Source: Arthrobacter sp. C9C5
GTDB taxonomy: Bacteria > Actinomycetota > Actinomycetes > Actinomycetales > Micrococcaceae
Reading direction: 5' to 3'
Assembly: GCF_013359735.1 (NCBI RefSeq)
Contig: NZ_JABFMX010000012.1
Coordinates: forward strand, 62,001 to 126,000
DNA: 64,000 bases
Below, piece after piece: positions 60,922 to 64,000 of the stretch (positions are counted from its first letter, which is position 1; every line of letters starts with the position of its first letter). The position numbers and the translations under genes are program-made. The notes under the pieces are model-generated. The model was not told the DNA's origin, did no database searches, and saw only the letters and a list, made by a program, of their open reading frames with translations.

Positions 60922-61434
60922 ATGACCCGCCACACACTCTCCGTTCTGGTCGAAGACAAACCCGGTGTGCTGACCCGCGTGGCCAGCCTCTTCGCCCGGC
61001 GCGCCTTCAACATCAACTCCCTGGCCGTCGGCCCGACCGAGGTTCCGGGCATCTCCCGGATGACGGTCGTCGTCGACGCCGACGGCGAGCTGATCGAACA
61101 GGTCACCAAGCAGCTGAACAAGCTGATCAACGTGATCAAGATCGTCGAGCTCACCCCCGAATCTTCCGTACAGCGCGACCACATCCTGGTCAAGGTACGT
61201 GCGGATGCCGCAACCCGGCTGCAGGTAACCCAGGCAGCCGACCTGTTCCGCGCTTCAGTGGTCGACGTCTCCACAGAGTCGGTGGTCATTGAGGCCACGG
61301 GCCACCCCGACAAGCTCACCGCACTGCTTTCGGTGCTGGAGCCCTTCGGCGTCCGCGAAATCGTGCAGTCCGGCACCCTGGCCGTCGGCCGCGGGTCCCG
61401 CTCCATGAGCGACCGGGCCTTGCGCTCCGCCTAA
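60922..61434 (+). CDS. ilvN: Acetolactate synthase small (regulatory) subunit
   Basis: A 170-residue ACT-domain subunit that stimulates IlvB and confers valine feedback inhibition. Residues 1-75 are the ACT domain, starting TLSVLVEDKPGVLTRVASLF with NINSLAVGPTE. The C-terminal half is the ALS_ss_C domain with GHPDKLTALLSVLEPFGV near 135. The ATG at 60922 comes 2 bases after the ilvB stop with GAGGA at 7 bases; the frame upstream lies inside ilvB and is not family sequence. Confidence 0.96.
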   Translation: MTRHTLSVLVEDKPGVLTRVASLFARRAFNINSLAVGPTEVPGISRMTVVVDADGELIEQVTKQLNKLINVIKIVELTPESSVQRDHILVKVRADAATRLQVTQAADLFRASVVDVSTESVVIEATGHPDKLTALLSVLEPFGVREIVQSGTLAVGRGSRSMSDRALRSA

Positions 61435-62547
<1,113 letters not shown>

Positions 62548-62552
62548 ATCCC

Positions 62553-62640
62553 GGTGGTGGTGGGCGGCGGTGTCCTTGAAGGCTGCGTTGTTGCGTGAGG
62601 AACGAGCGCAGCAGCCGAAAGAACACCGCCGTTCACCACC
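62553..62640 (+). other. Structured ilvC-serA intergenic element
   Basis: Nested pairings: GGTGGTG (62553-62559) with CACCACC (62634-62640), CGGCGGTGT (62565-62573) with ACACCGCCG (62623-62631), and GCTGCG (62582-62587) with CGCAGC (62607-62612). Together they make one long hairpin ending about 50 bases before serA. It may be a terminator, an mRNA-stabilising fold or a dispersed repeat; no T-run follows. Confidence 0.55.
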
Positions 62641-62690
62641 CAACGTTCCAAAATCCCCACCTGAATACAAGAGAGCTAAAGAGGTCACCG

Positions 62691-64000
62691 GTGACTAGCA
62701 CCAAACCTGTCGTACTCCTCGCTGAGGAACTTTCGCCCGCCACAGTCGAGGCCCTCGGGCCGGACTTTGAAATCCGCCAGACCGACGGAGCCGACCGTTC
62801 CCAGCTGCTCTCCGCGATCGCCGACGTCGACGCGATCCTGATCCGCTCCGCCACCCAGGTGGACGCCGAGGCCATCGCCGCCGCGAAGAACCTCAAGGTG
62901 ATCGCCCGCGCCGGCGTGGGCCTGGACAACGTCGACATCAAGGCCGCCACCCAGGCCGGCGTCATGGTGGTCAACGCCCCGACGTCGAACATCGTCTCCG
63001 CCGCCGAACTCACCGTCGGCCACATCCTCAGCCTCGCCCGCCACATCCCGCAGGCCTCCGCCGCGCTCAAGGACGGCGAGTGGAAGCGCTCCAAGTACAC
63101 CGGCACGGAGCTCTTCGAGAAGAAGATCGGCATCATCGGCCTCGGCCGGATCGGCGCCCTCGTCGCGGCCCGCCTGAAGGGCTTCGACACGAAGATCCTC
63201 GCGTACGACCCCTACATCACCTCCGCCCGCGCCGCCCAGCTTGGCGTGCAACTGGTGACCCTGGACGAGCTCCTGGCCCAGTCGGACTTCATCACCATCC
63301 ACATGCCCAAGACTCCCGAGACCGTCGGCATGCTCGGCGCGGAAGCCTTCAAGAAGATGAAGACCAGCGCCTACGTCGTCAACGTCGCCCGCGGCGGCCT
63401 GGTGGATGAGGAAGCCCTGTACGCGGCACTGGAGTCGGGCGAGATCGCCGGCGCCGGCGTCGACGTGTTCGTCAAGGAGCCTAGTACCGACCTGCCGTTC
63501 TTCAAGCTTGACAACGTCGTGGTGACCCCGCACCTGGGCGCTTCCACCGATGAAGCCCAGGAAAAGGCCGGCGTCTCCGTCGCCAGGTCCGTCCGCCAGG
63601 CCCTCGCCGGCGAACTGGTGCCCGACGCCGTGAACGTAGCTGGCGGCGTCATTGCCCCGGACGTGCGCCCCGGAATCCCGCTGATCGAGAAGCTGGGCCG
63701 GATCTTCACCGCGATGACCCACGCGTCGCTGACCCAGTTCGACGTGGAGGTGGCCGGCGAGATCTCCTCGCTGGACGTCAAGGTCCTCGAACTCGCGGCC
63801 CTCAAGGGCATCTTCGCCGACGTCGTGACCGAACAGGTCTCCTACGTCAACGCGCCCGTGATCGCCGAGCAGCGGGGGATCAACGTCCGGCTTATCACCA
63901 CCCCGGACACGGAGTCCTACCGCAACGTCCTGACCCTGCGGGGGGCCCTGAGCGACGGCAGCCAGATCTCGGTGGCCGGCACGTTGACCGGACCCAAGCA
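62691..64000 (+). CDS. serA: D-3-phosphoglycerate dehydrogenase, 5' part
   Basis: First enzyme of serine synthesis; the 3' end is cut by the window edge after 436 codons. The GTG at 62691 has AAAGAGG at 6 bases and starts VTSTKPVVLLAEEL. The dinucleotide fold is IGIIGLGRIGALVAARLKG near residue 147. Catalytic Arg lies in VNVARGGLVDEEA, Glu in GAGVDVFVKEP and His in TPHLGASTDEAQ. The long intervening domain after residue 315 indicates the ~530-residue actinobacterial form that ends in an ACT domain, which is outside the window. Confidence 0.95.
   Translation, partial: MTSTKPVVLLAEELSPATVEALGPDFEIRQTDGADRSQLLSAIADVDAILIRSATQVDAEAIAAAKNLKVIARAGVGLDNVDIKAATQAGVMVVNAPTSNIVSAAELTVGHILSLARHIPQASAALKDGEWKRSKYTGTELFEKKIGIIGLGRIGALVAARLKGFDTKILAYDPYITSARAAQLGVQLVTLDELLAQSDFITIHMPKTPETVGMLGAEAFKKMKTSAYVVNVARGGLVDEEALYAALESGEIAGAGVDVFVKEPSTDLPFFKLDNVVVTPHLGASTDEAQEKAGVSVARSVRQALAGELVPDAVNVAGGVIAPDVRPGIPLIEKLGRIFTAMTHASLTQFDVEVAGEISSLDVKVLELAALKGIFADVVTEQVSYVNAPVIAEQRGINVRLITTPDTESYRNVLTLRGALSDGSQISVAGTLTGPK

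Overview
The window is a high-GC, gene-dense actinobacterial chromosome segment. It most resembles the Micrococcaceae (Arthrobacter/Pseudarthrobacter type). That placement is inferred from protein content (malate:quinone oxidoreductase, a Brevibacterium-like homoprotocatechuate 2,3-dioxygenase, an NrtR-type NAD regulator, an actinobacterial ilvBNC attenuator) and from many start codons sitting directly behind a TANNNT -10 box. I see no IS element, prophage, integrase, CRISPR array or rRNA. Two tRNAs are present: Leu-TAG and Lys-CTT.

Layout. 1-1934: 3' end of a metallo-beta-lactamase-fold hydrolase, then rph and rdgB. 2023-7519: DedA protein, exonuclease/BRCT protein, DUF4395 protein, ADP-ribosylglycohydrolase, two DUF202 proteins and an aquaporin-type channel. 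7585-13279: sbcD-sbcC and an MFS transporter. 13288-21659: a homoprotocatechuate (4-hydroxyphenylacetate) meta-cleavage cluster with hpaD, hpaE, a DapA-like lyase, a GntR regulator, a fused FAH-RraA protein, an IclR regulator and a divergent MHS-family transporter. 21757-25053: a 2-oxoacid dehydrogenase operon (E1-alpha, E1-beta, a stand-alone lipoyl protein, an alpha/beta hydrolase). 25204-27227: amino-acid permease with a divergent Lrp regulator. 27457-33338: NAD synthesis operon nrtR-nadA-nadB-nadC-cysteine desulfurase behind a palindromic operator. 33357-41005: GtrA, DUF1684, M20 peptidase, lipoprotein, transglutaminase, MarR-LLM flavoprotein pair and an MFS exporter. 41033-48490: RND exporter, mqo, orphan solute-binding lipoprotein and fasciclin lipoprotein. 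48780-53625: tRNA-Leu, peroxiredoxin, MarR, small genes, an ABC exporter and tRNA-Lys. 53743-64000: PQQ-type sugar dehydrogenase lipoprotein, a putative sunset-domain protein, LysR, and ilvD / leader peptide-ilvB-ilvN-ilvC / serA.

How it works together. The cluster at 13-22 kb imports and ring-cleaves aromatic acids and carries its own regulators and palindromic sites. The 27-33 kb operon makes NAD de novo, with a desulfurase probably serving the NadA iron-sulfur cluster. The last 7 kb makes branched-chain amino acids under transcription attenuation and starts serine synthesis.

The points most worth following are: the split lipoyl/hydrolase arrangement that replaces a normal E2; the FAH-RraA fusion plus DapA-like lyase in a pathway lacking nearby hpaF/H/I; a recurrent leaderless-start architecture (16 genes) that also exposes an unannotated 44-codon gene at 50423; and an nrtR gene with no normal start codon ahead of its conserved first strand.
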